Part shown: one piece after another, positions 1 to 11,836 of the stretch | Numbering within the stretch: position 1 is the first letter of the stretch | Layout of the letters: every line of letters begins with the position of its first letter | Source: Verrucomicrobiia bacterium | Lineage (GTDB): Bacteria; Verrucomicrobiota; Verrucomicrobiia; Opitutales; Cerasicoccaceae | Direction of reading: 5' to 3' | Length of the DNA: 64,000 nucleotides | Assembly: GCA_030425485.1 (NCBI GenBank) | Contig: JAUIAM010000004.1 | Coordinates: 124,001 to 188,000, forward strand | Position numbers and translations under genes: made by a program | Notes under the pieces: model-generated | What the model saw: only the letters and a program-made list of their open reading frames with translations | Database searches by the model: none | What the model was told of the DNA's origin: nothing

Positions 1-2798
1 ATCGGCATGCCGTCTTCGCGGAAGATGCCCATAATCACATGGCCCGCCACCGCACCGCAGAGCCCGTAGGGGATGACCAGCATGACGATAAAGGGCTGGG
101 TGTAACTGCGAAACGGAATAGCCAGCAGCGCGTAGACAGTAAAGAGCACCAGCAACGCATTGGTCATCAGCACGGCATTGGACTCCTGCACCTCACGCTC
201 TTCGCCTTCGTAAGTCACGCTGAGCATGGGGTACTTTTCCAGCAGTGCGGGAATGATCTCTTCGTCCAAGTCGAGCTTAACGGCCTCCAGGTCGATCCGG
301 TCCTTGTCCGCATCGGCCCGGATGTTCACCACGCGCTCGCGGTTCACGCGGGTGATCGATGCGTAGCCGAGACCAAGCTCTGCCGTAGCCACCTCCGAGA
401 AGGGCACCTCGCGCCCGTCCGGCGTGCGGATGCGCATGTCTTCGAGGTTACCGAGGGAGCGCCGCTCCTCCTCCGGGTAGCGCACCATGACGCGGATGTC
501 GTCGCGCCCGCGCTGGATACGCTGGGCTTCCTCGCCAAAAAAGGCCTGCCGCACCTGCCGCCCAAGCTGGGCGATGTCGAGGCCGAGCATTTCTGCGCTG
601 GGCAGGATGTCGAGTTGGATTTCCTTTTGGCTATCGGCCAGGTTATCCGTGATGTCGTAAATGCCGTCGTACCGAGCTAAGGCGAGCTTGAGCTCGTTGG
701 CAAAACCGCGCAAGTCGGCCAGTTCACCACCGGATACCTGCACGTCGATCGGTGAGCCCTGGCCGCCCGCCGCCACCGCCATGAAGGACAACTCCTTGAC
801 GCCCGGAATCACCCCGACCTCCTCGCGCCAGCGATTGGCCATGATGATCGCGGAGTCTTCCTTGGCCCGGTCTTCGGACTTGCGCAGTTCGATCACGACT
901 TCGCCGATATTGCTCTGATTGGAGCTGGAGACGCTCCCCCCCGGTCCACCGCTGAAAGCGGTTTGCCCGAGGGTGACTTTCAAGTTTTCAATCGGGTCAT
1001 CCCGCCCGGCATCGAGACTGGTCTGCACCACGCGGTCCAGCGCATCGGTGATCTGGTCGAGTGCCTCCTGCGTGCTGGCCGCGGGTGCACCGTCCGGCAA
1101 CTGCAACGTCACGCCAATGTAGTCCGAGGGCACACTGGGAAAAGGCACGCGCTTGACCCATCCGCCAGCCAGCAGCCCGCCCGTCAAGGCGAGCGTAGCC
1201 GTAAAAATGGCAAAGGTCAGGTAGCGGTTTTGCAGAAAAACACGCAGCGCGGGGCGGTACCACTTATCGATGAGACGCTCCAGCCCGTCCGAGACACCAC
1301 GCTGAAAGCGCTGGAAGGCGTTCAGCTTTTCACGGTGGCGGTCCCCCACCTTGCACAGGGACAGGTGGTAGGGCAGCACGAGCTTTGACTCGATAAGCGA
1401 AAAGAGCAGTGTAGGGATGACCACCATCGGAATGGCCCCCACAAACTTGCCCAGAAAGCCGGGCAGGTTAAGCAGCGGGGTAAAGGCCACCGCCGTAGTG
1501 AGCACGGCAAAGGTCACCGGTACACTGACAGCCTTGGTCCCGCGGATACTGGACTCCACCCCGGGGCCTTCCCGCTGGAACGAGGTAAAGACGCTCTCGC
1601 CCACCACAATGGCATCGTCCACCACAATCCCCAGCACGAGGATAAAACCAAAGAGCGAGATGAGGTTTACCGACACCCCGATCCAGGGCATGATGAGAAA
1701 GGTGCCGAGAAAGGAAATCGGAATACCCAACGTAACCCACACCGCCAGCGAAGGCCGCAGAAAAAGAGCCAGCACGCAGAGCACAAGCGCAAGACCCGCG
1801 ATGCCGTTATTGATGAGCATGTTCAGGCGGCCCCAGAGGTAGAACGAGCTGTCTCGCCAATAGCCGATCGTGATCCCCTCGGGCAACTCGTGCTGCTTTC
1901 GCTCGATGTACTCCTTGACCTTGGCCGAGATGTCCAGCGGGTTCTGAGAGCCGACTTCGGATACCATCAGGGTAACGGCCGGCTCACCGTTGAAGTAGGT
2001 AAAGAGCTCGCTGTCGGTAAAGCCATCCTTGACCGTGGCAATATCACCCAAAGTCAGGTGCGTGCCATCTGCCGCCGAGATCAGGACGAGGTCTTCGAAC
2101 TCTGCGCCCACATAAGCCTGCCCCATTGTGCGCACGAGGATTTCGCCCCCGCCAGTCTTGATCGTTCCACCCGGCAGGTCGATGGAGGAGCTGCGCACGG
2201 CTCTGACCACCTCGTCCATCGTGAGACCGTAGCGACGCAGGTCGGCCTCGGAGACTTCGATCGCAATCTCGTAGTCGCGGATGCCGTTGACATCGACCTG
2301 AGTGATGCCGGGGATCGACACGAGGTCTTCGCGCACTTCTTCGGAGAGACGCTTCAGCGTGATCTCGTCCGTATCGCCATAGACCGCAATGGAGATGACC
2401 TGCCGCTTGATGAGCTGCTCTTCCACCACCGGCTTCTCCGTGTCCTCTGGAAAAGTATCGATCGCATCGACCCGGACTTTTATGTCGTCGAGCAGTTTGC
2501 GCGCATCGTAGCCCAGATCGACTTCCACCGTGACGACGCCGAGTCCCTCGATGGCGGTCGAGGTGATTTGCTTAATCCCGTCCAGGTCCTGGATGCGCTC
2601 TTCGATGCGCTTGATGACATTCGTCTCGACCTCCTCCGGTGCCGCGCCGCGAAATGGCACCTGCACGGTGATCATATCAAGCGAAAACTGCGGAAAGAGC
2701 TCGACCTTGATCGAGTACATCGAGAGCAGACCACCCACCACGAGGATGAGCATGAGCAGGTTCGAGGCGACCCCGTTTCTGGCAAACCAGCTAATCAT
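1..2798 (-). CDS. RND (AcrB/HAE1-like) efflux permease, C-terminus off window
   Basis: This reading frame is open from an ATG at 2798 to the left edge, giving about 932 of the usual 1,030-1,050 residues. It begins with the short cytoplasmic start and first membrane helix typical of RND pumps (MISWFARNGVASNLLMLI). The transmembrane-4 motif with paired aspartates (GIVVDDAIVV, around residues 390-400) marks the proton-relay site of the AcrB family. The last visible part (IPFRSYTQP, then IPYGLCGAVAGH) matches the conserved late-helix region. The start overlaps the adaptor stop by one base (TGATG), so translation is probably coupled. Inferred role: inner-membrane drug/proton antiporter. The substrate cannot be read from the sequence. 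Confidence 0.93.
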   Translation of the reverse strand, partial: MISWFARNGVASNLLMLILVVGGLLSMYSIKVELFPQFSLDMITVQVPFRGAAPEEVETNVIKRIEERIQDLDGIKQITSTAIEGLGVVTVEVDLGYDARKLLDDIKVRVDAIDTFPEDTEKPVVEEQLIKRQVISIAVYGDTDEITLKRLSEEVREDLVSIPGITQVDVNGIRDYEIAIEVSEADLRRYGLTMDEVVRAVRSSSIDLPGGTIKTGGGEILVRTMGQAYVGAEFEDLVLISAADGTHLTLGDIATVKDGFTDSELFTYFNGEPAVTLMVSEVGSQNPLDISAKVKEYIERKQHELPEGITIGYWRDSSFYLWGRLNMLINNGIAGLALVLCVLALFLRPSLAVWVTLGIPISFLGTFLIMPWIGVSVNLISLFGFILVLGIVVDDAIVVGESVFTSFQREGPGVESSIRGTKAVSVPVTFAVLTTAVAFTPLLNLPGFLGKFVGAIPMVVIPTLLFSLIESKLVLPYHLSLCKVGDRHREKLNAFQRFQRGVSDGLERLIDKWYRPALRVFLQNRYLTFAIFTATLALTGGLLAGGWVKRVPFPSVPSDYIGVTLQLPDGAPAASTQEALDQITDALDRVVQTSLDAGRDDPIENLKVTLGQTAFSGGPGGSVSSSNQSNIGEVVIELRKSEDRAKEDSAIIMANRWREEVGVIPGVKELSFMAVAAGGQGSPIDVQVSGGELADLRGFANELKLALARYDGIYDITDNLADSQKEIQLDILPSAEMLGLDIAQLGRQVRQAFFGEEAQRIQRGRDDIRVMVRYPEEERRSLGNLEDMRIRTPDGREVPFSEVATAELGLGYASITRVNRERVVNIRADADKDRIDLEAVKLDLDEEIIPALLEKYPMLSVTYEGEEREVQESNAVLMTNALLVLFTVYALLAIPFRSYTQPFIVMLVIPYGLCGAVAGHVIMGIFREDGMP

Positions 2799-3955
2799 CA
2801 GTCCTGAATATTTAGGCTCATGCCCTCGACCACGTACTGAAGCGGCGAGGTGATGACGCGGTCCCCCGTCTCCAACCCCTCTACCACCACGGCGACCTGG
2901 CGGTCACTCATGGCCACATCGACCTGACGCTTCTCCAGCTTGTTCTCCGGCGTAGCCACCAGCACGGTATTGTTGCCGACCAGTGCGGTGCGGGGGATAC
3001 TGATGGCATCTGCGAGGGACTTGCCCTCCATGCTCGCGCTGACAAAGAGTCCCACCTTGAGCGGTGGACGGTTGGGGGCAGCCGGGTCGCGCGCAAAGGG
3101 GTCATCGACGCTGGCCACGACATAGAGCAGGCGGCTGCGCTCATCGACGGCGGCTTCGGAGCGGATGATGCGCCCCTGCCAGGTGTGAACCTCTCCACCA
3201 AACTCAGCCGAAATCTCAACCTCTGGCCCGAGTTCGTCCGACTCGTCGCGAAAAGCGAAGGGCAGGTCAAGGTAAGCCATCTCGTCATCGGTCACGGGCA
3301 AACGGATCTCAGCCGAATCCGTCGAATAGAGCGTGCCGACCACGGTGCCGGGATTCCCCGTAACATAGCTGCCCAAGTCAACGTTTTGCTCCAGCACGCG
3401 CCCATCGTAAGGTGCGCGAATACGGGTGCGCTCAAGGTCGCGACGGGCGCGCTCCACGGTGGCCTCCGCGCTTTTCACCTGAGCCTCGGCCCGCTTGACC
3501 TGGGGCAGGTTCAAGGCGAGCTCGGTCGGATCACCCCGCCCGAGGTCTTCCCAGTCGAGCTTGGCCTGCTCAGCCAGCGCCGCTTCCTGGGCAAGGTTTA
3601 AGACGGCTTGGGCAAGGCTGGCCTCGGCTTGGGCGAGGTTGGCCTCATAGTCTGCCCCATCGATAGTGACGAGGACTTCGCCCTCAGCAACAAAGCTTCC
3701 GGGCCGGAAATCTGGCGAAATAGACAGCACACGGCCAGAGACTTCCGCGGTGAGCCGGGTCTGGGTGCGGGCCCGCACCGTCCCCTGAGAGCGCACCGGC
3801 AGCGGCACCGTCGAACGCTCCACCGAGATCACCTTTACCGTAGGAATGACCGGCTCTGGCGGCGTGGTTTCCGGCTCTTCTTTGAGCGCGATCATCAGCT
3901 TCGTGCCGAGGGCCGCGACAAAAACAACGAGAACGACTAGGATGAATTGGCGCAT
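2798..3955 (-). CDS. RND efflux periplasmic adaptor (HlyD/AcrA family)
   Basis: 385 residues, normal for a membrane-fusion protein. It opens with a hydrophobic N-terminal segment (about residues 3-20) that anchors or exports it. Two lipoyl half-motifs flank a helical hairpin: GSFVAEGEVLVTIDG near 80 and RAPYDGRVLEQNVDLGSYV near 180, with an Ala/Glu/Arg-rich coiled coil between. Beta-barrel and membrane-proximal parts follow and end in a VAVVVEGLETGDRVI-type segment. It lies between the outer-membrane factor (2 bp gap) and the permease (1 bp overlap), so all three should form one pump. Family assignment is firm; substrate unknown. Confidence 0.93.
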   Translation of the reverse strand: MRQFILVVLVVFVAALGTKLMIALKEEPETTPPEPVIPTVKVISVERSTVPLPVRSQGTVRARTQTRLTAEVSGRVLSISPDFRPGSFVAEGEVLVTIDGADYEANLAQAEASLAQAVLNLAQEAALAEQAKLDWEDLGRGDPTELALNLPQVKRAEAQVKSAEATVERARRDLERTRIRAPYDGRVLEQNVDLGSYVTGNPGTVVGTLYSTDSAEIRLPVTDDEMAYLDLPFAFRDESDELGPEVEISAEFGGEVHTWQGRIIRSEAAVDERSRLLYVVASVDDPFARDPAAPNRPPLKVGLFVSASMEGKSLADAISIPRTALVGNNTVLVATPENKLEKRQVDVAMSDRQVAVVVEGLETGDRVITSPLQYVVEGMSLNIQD

Positions 3956-3957
3956 GG

Positions 3958-5478
3958 TCAGTCTTTACTGGAGACAAAAGGTTCTTCTTCGATGGGCCAG
4001 GCGTGGGGGCCGAGCGGCGTGGTGACTTCCGCCTCGGGAGCGGTGTCGGTGCCAAAGTCTCCCCCCAGCGCGAGGTAGAGATTTACCCGGTTATTCAAAA
4101 GCTCGTTACGCGTTACCAGCAGCTCGGACTTCGAGGTAAAGGCGCGGCGCTGGGACTCCAGCACGGTAATGATATCCGTCAGCCCGCGCTCGTAGCGTGC
4201 CCAGGCGGCCTCCTCGGCCGCGCCGTTTTCGGTAGCGGCAACTTCAAGGGCCTCCATGCGGTTGACGAGGTAGGCCTCCGACTGGAGCGTGGTTTCGACT
4301 TCGGCGAAAGCGTCCAGCGCGGCCTGCCCGTACTCGGCCAAACGCTGCACAGCAATGGCCTTGTTGCGCTCGATGTTGGCTGAAATCTTGCGCCCCTGAA
4401 AAATCGGCTGCACGGCATTACCCGCCAACGACCAGACGGAAAAGCCACCCGTGAGCAACTCACCCACCTGTTGACTGGAGAAGCCGTAGTTACCCGTCAG
4501 GCTGATGCTGGGCAGCATCTGCTTACGCGCTTCGCTCACGCGCTTGCCCGAAGCCGCCAGTTGGCGCTCGGCCACGATGAGGTCGGGGCGGCGCTCCAGC
4601 AGCTCCGAAGGCAACCCGGCGGGTACAGGCGCGATGATTTTGGGCAAGTCCGTCTCCAGCGCAATCTCGTTGGAAGGATAGCGCCCGAGCAGGACTTCGA
4701 GATTACGCACGGCGGCATCGCGGGCCTGATAGCGCAGTTCCAGATTTGCCTTGGCCGAGGCCGCCTGGGCGCGGGCCAGACGCAAATCCAGCGCGGGGCT
4801 GACGCCTCGCTCGTAGCGCCGCTGGATGACATCCGCCGTGTGGGTGAAGCTCTCGTACGTTTCCAGCGCCAGACGCACCTGCAACTCCGCCTCGATGGCA
4901 TCAAACCACGCCTTGGAGATATTCCCGGCCAGCGAGAAACGTGCGCCCTGCAAGGCGGCCGCGGCGGCCTGAGCATCTGCCAAAGCGGCGGAGGCCCCGT
5001 CTCGCACTTTACCCCAGATATCGAGTTCCCAGGACAGGTCGAACCCCAGCGTGTAGGTATTAAACGTTTGCGAAGGGACACCGACAAAGCCCCGCGAGCC
5101 GAAATTCTGCCGCTGGCGGGTGCCTCCGAGCCCTCCGCTGACCTGCGGCCAGGCGTCTGCCCCGGCCATAGCGGCATCGGCCTGGGCTACCTGTAAACGC
5201 GCAGCCGTCGCCTGGAGGTCAAAGTTATTCGTCACCCCCTCGGCCACAAGCGTGGTGAGCATGGGGTCGTCGATATCGGCCAACCAGCCATCGGGGAAGA
5301 GCTTCTTGCTGGCCGCTCCCGGGATGACGTTCGGCGTGCCCTCGCCTTCGTGCTCAGCCGTCCAGGTGGACGCAATGGGCGCGGGCATCTGATCCACCGT
5401 GCTCTTGGGCGGAGTCGCGCAGCCAGCCAGCACAAGCAAGGTCACCGTGCCGGTTACGCCCGACGGCCATCCTTTCAT
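3958..5478 (-). CDS. TolC/NodT-family outer-membrane efflux lipoprotein
   Basis: 506 residues. The N-terminus is a lipoprotein signal with lipobox LAGC (Cys20), so the mature protein should be acylated, as in OprM/NodT factors. Two tandem helical repeats rich in Ala/Gln/Arg follow; recognisable blocks are DLSWELDIWGKVRDG (around 165), ERRPDLIVAERQLAA (around 300) and a QRRAFTSKSELLVTRNELLNNRVNLYLALGG-like end split across the second repeat. Inferred role: the trimeric outer-membrane channel of this tripartite pump. The start codon overlaps the TetR stop by four bases (ATGA), showing that regulator and pump share an operon. Confidence 0.93.
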   Translation of the reverse strand: MKGWPSGVTGTVTLLVLAGCATPPKSTVDQMPAPIASTWTAEHEGEGTPNVIPGAASKKLFPDGWLADIDDPMLTTLVAEGVTNNFDLQATAARLQVAQADAAMAGADAWPQVSGGLGGTRQRQNFGSRGFVGVPSQTFNTYTLGFDLSWELDIWGKVRDGASAALADAQAAAAALQGARFSLAGNISKAWFDAIEAELQVRLALETYESFTHTADVIQRRYERGVSPALDLRLARAQAASAKANLELRYQARDAAVRNLEVLLGRYPSNEIALETDLPKIIAPVPAGLPSELLERRPDLIVAERQLAASGKRVSEARKQMLPSISLTGNYGFSSQQVGELLTGGFSVWSLAGNAVQPIFQGRKISANIERNKAIAVQRLAEYGQAALDAFAEVETTLQSEAYLVNRMEALEVAATENGAAEEAAWARYERGLTDIITVLESQRRAFTSKSELLVTRNELLNNRVNLYLALGGDFGTDTAPEAEVTTPLGPHAWPIEEEPFVSSKD

Positions 5479-6128
5479 TGGCCAGCCTCCCCGCCCTCAT
5501 ACGGGGCGCGGAATCCAGCACAGACAAAGTCACGTAAACGCCGCAGCATGCCCTCAACGTCGTTGAGCTCCAGCTCGCTACACTTACTCGAGCCCATGCG
5601 GTGATGCTGGGCCAGCGCGCCAACCAAAGCCGATACGGCAAAGTGAAAGCGCCAGCGGACCTCAACGGGCGGTAGCCCCGGCGCGGTGCGCTCCAGCTCG
5701 CTCAAGAAGGCCTCCACCACCACCGGGAAAAACGCGGTCACCATCTCCTCGTAAAACTCATCGTTCTCGGAGATGAGTCGCCCAGCCATGCGTAGAAAGG
5801 TCAGGTTGGGCTTACCATCCTGCAGGGCCTGACGCCCCACCGGGAAGAAGAACGCCGCAAAAATATCTTCCAGCAAAATGGGCGCAGAACCCGCCTTCTG
5901 GCGGGCGGCCTCCAGCATCTCCATACGGTCCTGATTGATGGGCTCAATGCGGATGCGGCAAAGCTCCATCAGGAGGGCCTTCTTTGACCCAAAGTGGTAA
6001 TTGACCGCGGCCAGGTTCGTCCCGGCGGCAGCGGTCAGCTCACGCATCGAGGTCCCCTCAAAGCCGTGCTCGGCATAAAACTGCTCGGCTGCCTGTAAAA
6101 GTCGCTCTTTGGTTTGCCCGGGTTCCAT
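5475..6128 (-). CDS. TetR/AcrR-family repressor of the efflux operon (PsrA-like)
   Basis: 217 residues with a classic TetR helix-turn-helix in the first 55 (GFEGTSMRELTAAAG, then NLAAVNYHFGSKKALL). The NLAAVNYHFGSK recognition-helix block and the C-terminal PPVEVRWRFHFAVSALVGAL region resemble Pseudomonas PsrA and relatives, which sense acyl-type ligands; that similarity is from memory, not a search. It is the first gene of the efflux operon and a perfect palindrome sits 14 bp upstream of its ATG, so autorepression and ligand-induced pump expression are the simplest reading. Confidence 0.92.
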   Translation of the reverse strand: MEPGQTKERLLQAAEQFYAEHGFEGTSMRELTAAAGTNLAAVNYHFGSKKALLMELCRIRIEPINQDRMEMLEAARQKAGSAPILLEDIFAAFFFPVGRQALQDGKPNLTFLRMAGRLISENDEFYEEMVTAFFPVVVEAFLSELERTAPGLPPVEVRWRFHFAVSALVGALAQHHRMGSSKCSELELNDVEGMLRRLRDFVCAGFRAPYEGGEAGQ

Positions 6129-6142
6129 AGGTGTGCTGAATC

Positions 6143-6154
6143 AAACGTACGTTT
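6143..6154. promoter_or_regulatory. Palindromic operator, probable TetR/PsrA-like binding site
   Basis: A perfect 12 bp palindrome AAACGTACGTTT lies 14 bp upstream of the TetR ATG, in the space between the divergent efflux operon and the lipoprotein gene at 6268. It fits the AAAC-N4-GTTT core known for PsrA operators, and the regulator itself looks PsrA-like in its DNA-reading helix. Position and symmetry are seen directly; binding is inferred. Confidence 0.65.
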
Positions 6155-6267
6155 AAAAAATACGCCCTTATGTCAAGCTTCGTTGCATGATAAAGCCCGG
6201 AACGATGCCGCATGAAAAGCTTTAAAGGAAGTTTGCAGCCGGGCAGAAGGGCGTTCAAGCTCGGGCT

Positions 6268-6738
6268 ATGAAAACCCAATTTACGCTCTCTCTGGCCCTC
6301 GGGCTCCTGCTGTTAGTCTTCGGTGCCGGCTGCTCCGGACCACAAGTCGAGTACTACCCGCTGAACAACCCTACCGGTAAGGTGGGCAGCGAAACCGAGC
6401 TCTCAGTCAGCACGCCGACTGATCCGGCCAGCATCGACATCTTTGTGGCCAAGCGCCCCACCCAGCCCTTTACCGAAATGGGCATCCTGACCTTCACCAC
6501 CAGTGCCTCCATACCGAACGAAGGCATGATCTACGAGGACTTTCGCCAAAAGGCAGCCGCCATCGGCGCCGACGCCGTCATCGTCCTCCCCTCTCGCGAG
6601 CAAAACGAAGCCTTCTGGCAAAGCACGGGCTACCCCTACAGCTGGTACACCGGGATTGGCTACGGTGGCGGCGGCTATAGCTCCGGCTACAGCGTGAACT
6701 ATACCACCTTCCGCGCACTGGCCATCAAGTATAAATAG
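6268..6738 (+). CDS. Putative lipoprotein of unknown function
   Basis: 156 residues beginning with a lipoprotein signal peptide and lipobox GAGC (Cys22). The mature part has a FTEMGILTF strand followed by FRQKAAAIGADAVIVLPS. The KAAxxGADAVI pattern recurs in several small envelope lipoproteins of unknown role. A Gly/Tyr/Ser-rich stretch (GYGGGGYSSGYS, around 130-142) precedes the end. It is divergent from the efflux operon, so the palindrome at 6143 could affect it too. No enzymatic motif is visible. Real gene by codon usage, lipobox and good spacing. Confidence 0.8.
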   Translation: MKTQFTLSLALGLLLLVFGAGCSGPQVEYYPLNNPTGKVGSETELSVSTPTDPASIDIFVAKRPTQPFTEMGILTFTTSASIPNEGMIYEDFRQKAAAIGADAVIVLPSREQNEAFWQSTGYPYSWYTGIGYGGGGYSSGYSVNYTTFRALAIKYK

Positions 6739-6828
6739 GTGAAACACCGGGCCGCCGTTGCGGTCGCAAGGTTATCGAACCCAAAAATTTAGCTGAAAGG
6801 CCGCAGGCCCTTCGGCGACACACCCTCT

Positions 6829-8934
6829 ATGCCCAGATTTTTTACAGCCCTGCTCTTTCTCGTTGCCCTGCTCGGCCTCGCCCCCCTCAACGCTGCCGCA
6901 CCCAAGCACACCCAGGCCCGCCTGATCGCCGAAAGCACCAGCTTCGCCCCCGGTGAAACGACCTGGCTCGCGCTGGAGCTCAAGATGGACCCAGGCTGGC
7001 ACACCTACTGGCGCAACCCCGGCACCTTTGGCAAAGTGACCGAGATCATCTGGCGGGACCTTCCGCAGGGGGTCACTGTAGGCAGCTTTCGCTGGCCCGG
7101 CCCCATCCTCTACATCCAGAACAGTGACATCTTTAACTACGTGTACGAGGGCAAGGTCGTACTGATTTTTCCCGTCACCCTGCCCAAGGACTTTGCCGCA
7201 GACAGCCTGAGCCTGGGCGGCCTGGCCAAGTGGCTGGAGTGCGACGACACAGATTGCCTTCCGGGCAACAGCAAGGTTTCCATCACGCTCCCTGTGCAGC
7301 CGGGCACGCCCGCTCCGGGGCCTGACGCAGGGCTCTTTCAGGAGGCACGCGACAACTGGCCCAAGGACCTCTCCGCAAATTGGGAAATCGGGGCCTACGA
7401 CCTGGGCAAAAGTTGGCTCCTGACCCTCAAGCCGCTCAAGAATACGAACACCGCCCCGGCTAATGTCTATTTCTACTCACGCCACGCCGTCGTCGCCCCC
7501 GAGGCTCCCCAGGAATGGGCAAAGCAAGCTGATGGCAGCTTTACGCTTAAACTGAAGAAGCCCGAGTACGCCCAGGAAACCGCCGAAGAGCTGCCCGGTG
7601 TCTTATACGCTGAAAACGGCTGGCTAAGCGACTACGAGGAAAGCCAGTACATGGCCATCGCCCCGGATGTGAGCGAAAGTCAGCCACCGACAGGCGTGGT
7701 TGCTTCCGAAGGGGCCAACAACCCGATTGCGGACGGTTCGCTGGTCAAGCTGCTGCTCTTCGCCTTCGTCGGCGGGCTCATCCTGAACCTCATGCCCTGC
7801 GTATTTCCCGTATTGGGGCTGAAGATCATGCACTTCGTCAATCAGGGCGGGCAAAGTCGCGGGCACGTCGTGCTACATGGTGTGGTCTACACCGCAGGCG
7901 TCTTAATCAGCTTCTGGGTGCTGGCTGGCGTGCTCATGGTACTGCGTAGCGGCGGCGAGCAGCTCGGCTGGGGCTTCCAGTTGCAATCCGTGGGGTTCGT
8001 GCTGGGCATGGCCGTCCTGTTGCTGGCTTTCGGGCTCAGCCTGAGCGGCGTCTTTGAGTTTGGCCTGTCCGCGGTGGGCGTTGGCAGCAATCTCACCGGT
8101 CGCAGCGGCCTGACGGGCTCATTCTTCTCCGGCATCCTCTCGACGCTGGTAGCCACCCCCTGCGCTGCCCCGCTACTGGCCCCTGCACTCGGCGCCGCCC
8201 TGGCCGTGCCCCCGATGCAGTCGTTGCTGCTCTTCACCTTTGTCGGCCTGGGCCTGGCTTTTCCCTACGCGCTGTTTAGTCTTTTCCCGAAGCTCGTTTC
8301 CTGCCTGCCCAAGCCCGGGCCGTGGATGGTCACGCTTAAGGTCTGGCTCTCGTTCCTGCTTTACGGCACGGTGGCCTACCTCCTGTACATCCTGGCCGGA
8401 CAAGTCGACGGTGACCGCCTGCTCAACATCCTCCTTGCCCTGGTCGGCGTGGCACTGGCCTGCTGGATTTTTGGTCACTATGGGGCCATCTCCCAACAGC
8501 ATCGCGGGCGGGGCATTATCGCCGCACTGCTCGTTCTGGCCGGATCGCTTTACCTGGGCTATCACGAGTCGAAGTCCGAGCTGACCTGGGAAAAATGGTC
8601 GCCGGAACGCGTGGTCGAACTCCAGGACGAAGGCCGCATCATCTACGTGGACTTCACCGCCCGCTGGTGCGCCACCTGCCAGACGAACAAGCGCATCGTC
8701 TTTGGCTCGGACGAGGTCGTGCAAACGATGCTCAAGGACGACGTCGTGCTGCTCAAGGCGGACTGGACCTCGGAAGACCCGACGATTACCGCCGCGCTGG
8801 AGTCCTTTGGCCGCTCAGCCATCCCCTTTAACCTGATTTACTCGCCCAAGCTGGAAAAACCTATCGAGCTCTCCGAAGTGCTCACCCCCGGCATCGTGCT
8901 CAACGCCCTGGAAAAGGCCAAAACCGGTCAGTAG
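6829..8934 (+). CDS. Protein-disulfide reductase, DsbD/ScsB family
   Basis: 701 residues. Signal peptide 1-22; periplasmic N-terminal domain to about 270, in the DsbD-family style with an early DPGWHTYWRNPG block; eight or so membrane helices (about 300-570) containing the CcdA-type cysteine motifs LMPCVFPVLGLK and TPCAAPLLAPALG; and a C-terminal thioredoxin domain with WCATC (Cys614/Cys617). Known role of the family: moves electrons from cytoplasmic thioredoxin across the inner membrane to periplasmic thiol partners. The length exceeds E. coli DsbD (about 565), fitting the longer ScsB-like group. It stands alone between a lipoprotein and a kinase, so the partner is not evident here. Confidence 0.93.
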   Translation: MPRFFTALLFLVALLGLAPLNAAAPKHTQARLIAESTSFAPGETTWLALELKMDPGWHTYWRNPGTFGKVTEIIWRDLPQGVTVGSFRWPGPILYIQNSDIFNYVYEGKVVLIFPVTLPKDFAADSLSLGGLAKWLECDDTDCLPGNSKVSITLPVQPGTPAPGPDAGLFQEARDNWPKDLSANWEIGAYDLGKSWLLTLKPLKNTNTAPANVYFYSRHAVVAPEAPQEWAKQADGSFTLKLKKPEYAQETAEELPGVLYAENGWLSDYEESQYMAIAPDVSESQPPTGVVASEGANNPIADGSLVKLLLFAFVGGLILNLMPCVFPVLGLKIMHFVNQGGQSRGHVVLHGVVYTAGVLISFWVLAGVLMVLRSGGEQLGWGFQLQSVGFVLGMAVLLLAFGLSLSGVFEFGLSAVGVGSNLTGRSGLTGSFFSGILSTLVATPCAAPLLAPALGAALAVPPMQSLLLFTFVGLGLAFPYALFSLFPKLVSCLPKPGPWMVTLKVWLSFLLYGTVAYLLYILAGQVDGDRLLNILLALVGVALACWIFGHYGAISQQHRGRGIIAALLVLAGSLYLGYHESKSELTWEKWSPERVVELQDEGRIIYVDFTARWCATCQTNKRIVFGSDEVVQTMLKDDVVLLKADWTSEDPTITAALESFGRSAIPFNLIYSPKLEKPIELSEVLTPGIVLNALEKAKTGQ

Positions 8935-9027
8935 GCCGCCCTCGTCACGATTTTGTAACACCCCAGAGCGATTCAGGGGGCATTTCGGTATGGTAATGCG
9001 CGGGCAAATCCCTTTAGTGAATTGCCC

Positions 9028-11184
<2,157 letters not shown>

Positions 11185-11222
11185 GTCGAAGTCAGCCGGA
11201 AAGCTCAATAAACGGCGAATAC

Positions 11223-11648
11223 TCAAAGCGGCTTGCGCATGCACAGGTGCTCGATGCCTGCCTCCATGAAGGGCTTACCCTCGGTGGTAAAGCCCAACCG
11301 CTGATAATAGCCCACGGCGTGCCGCTGCGCGTGCAGATACACTTCACTTAAATGGTTTTGCCGGGCACGGGCAATGAGGTAGTCCATGACCTTGCCCCCC
11401 ACACCCTGACCACGGAACTCCCGCAACACGGCGATGCGCCCGAGACGGCCGTCCGGCAACATGCGCCCGGTGGCGATCCCCCGCCCCTCGCCCGTGCAAG
11501 CCAGGGCATGAAAACTGCCCACATCGTGCTGATCGACTTCCAGCCCGGCGGGGATCATCTGCTCACAGACAAAGACCGTGTAGCGCAGGGCCTCGATCAT
11601 CAGGCGATCGGTCACCCAACACGCCGTCCTCACGTCAATATCGCTCAT
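11223..11648 (-). CDS. GNAT-family N-acetyltransferase
   Basis: 141 residues. The acetyl-CoA binding signature RIAVLREFRGQGVGGKVMDYLI (motif A, about 75-96; R/Q-x-x-G-x-G/A visible) and the C-terminal HAVGYYQRLGFTTEG block identify a GNAT enzyme, closest in style to ElaA-like members. The start at 11648 is preferred because GAGGAA lies about 8 bp upstream; a longer frame from 11672 lacks a comparable site. The acceptor substrate cannot be predicted. It points toward the kinase gene and is separated from it by 38 bp. Confidence 0.9.
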   Translation of the reverse strand: MSDIDVRTACWVTDRLMIEALRYTVFVCEQMIPAGLEVDQHDVGSFHALACTGEGRGIATGRMLPDGRLGRIAVLREFRGQGVGGKVMDYLIARARQNHLSEVYLHAQRHAVGYYQRLGFTTEGKPFMEAGIEHLCMRKPL

Positions 11649-11836
11649 AGCGTGATTCCTCGGGGTAAACATTCAACCAGCACAGTAACTTAGCATTGAA
11701 ACCACATCCAACTGGCAGTCAAACAGTAGCACTGAAAATACAGTATATTTTATTTAACCATGAAAGGCGATCCCGACACATCCTGGGCAGTAAGCCCTAT
11801 TCGCATCCGCGGGGTGCAGGCAGGAAGGTAGACGAT

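Noticed and set aside
39-680. Long plus-strand frame opposite the RND permease
   Set aside because: The minus strand encodes an unbroken RND protein with recognisable motifs; this frame has His/Val/Asp-rich shadow composition and no motif.
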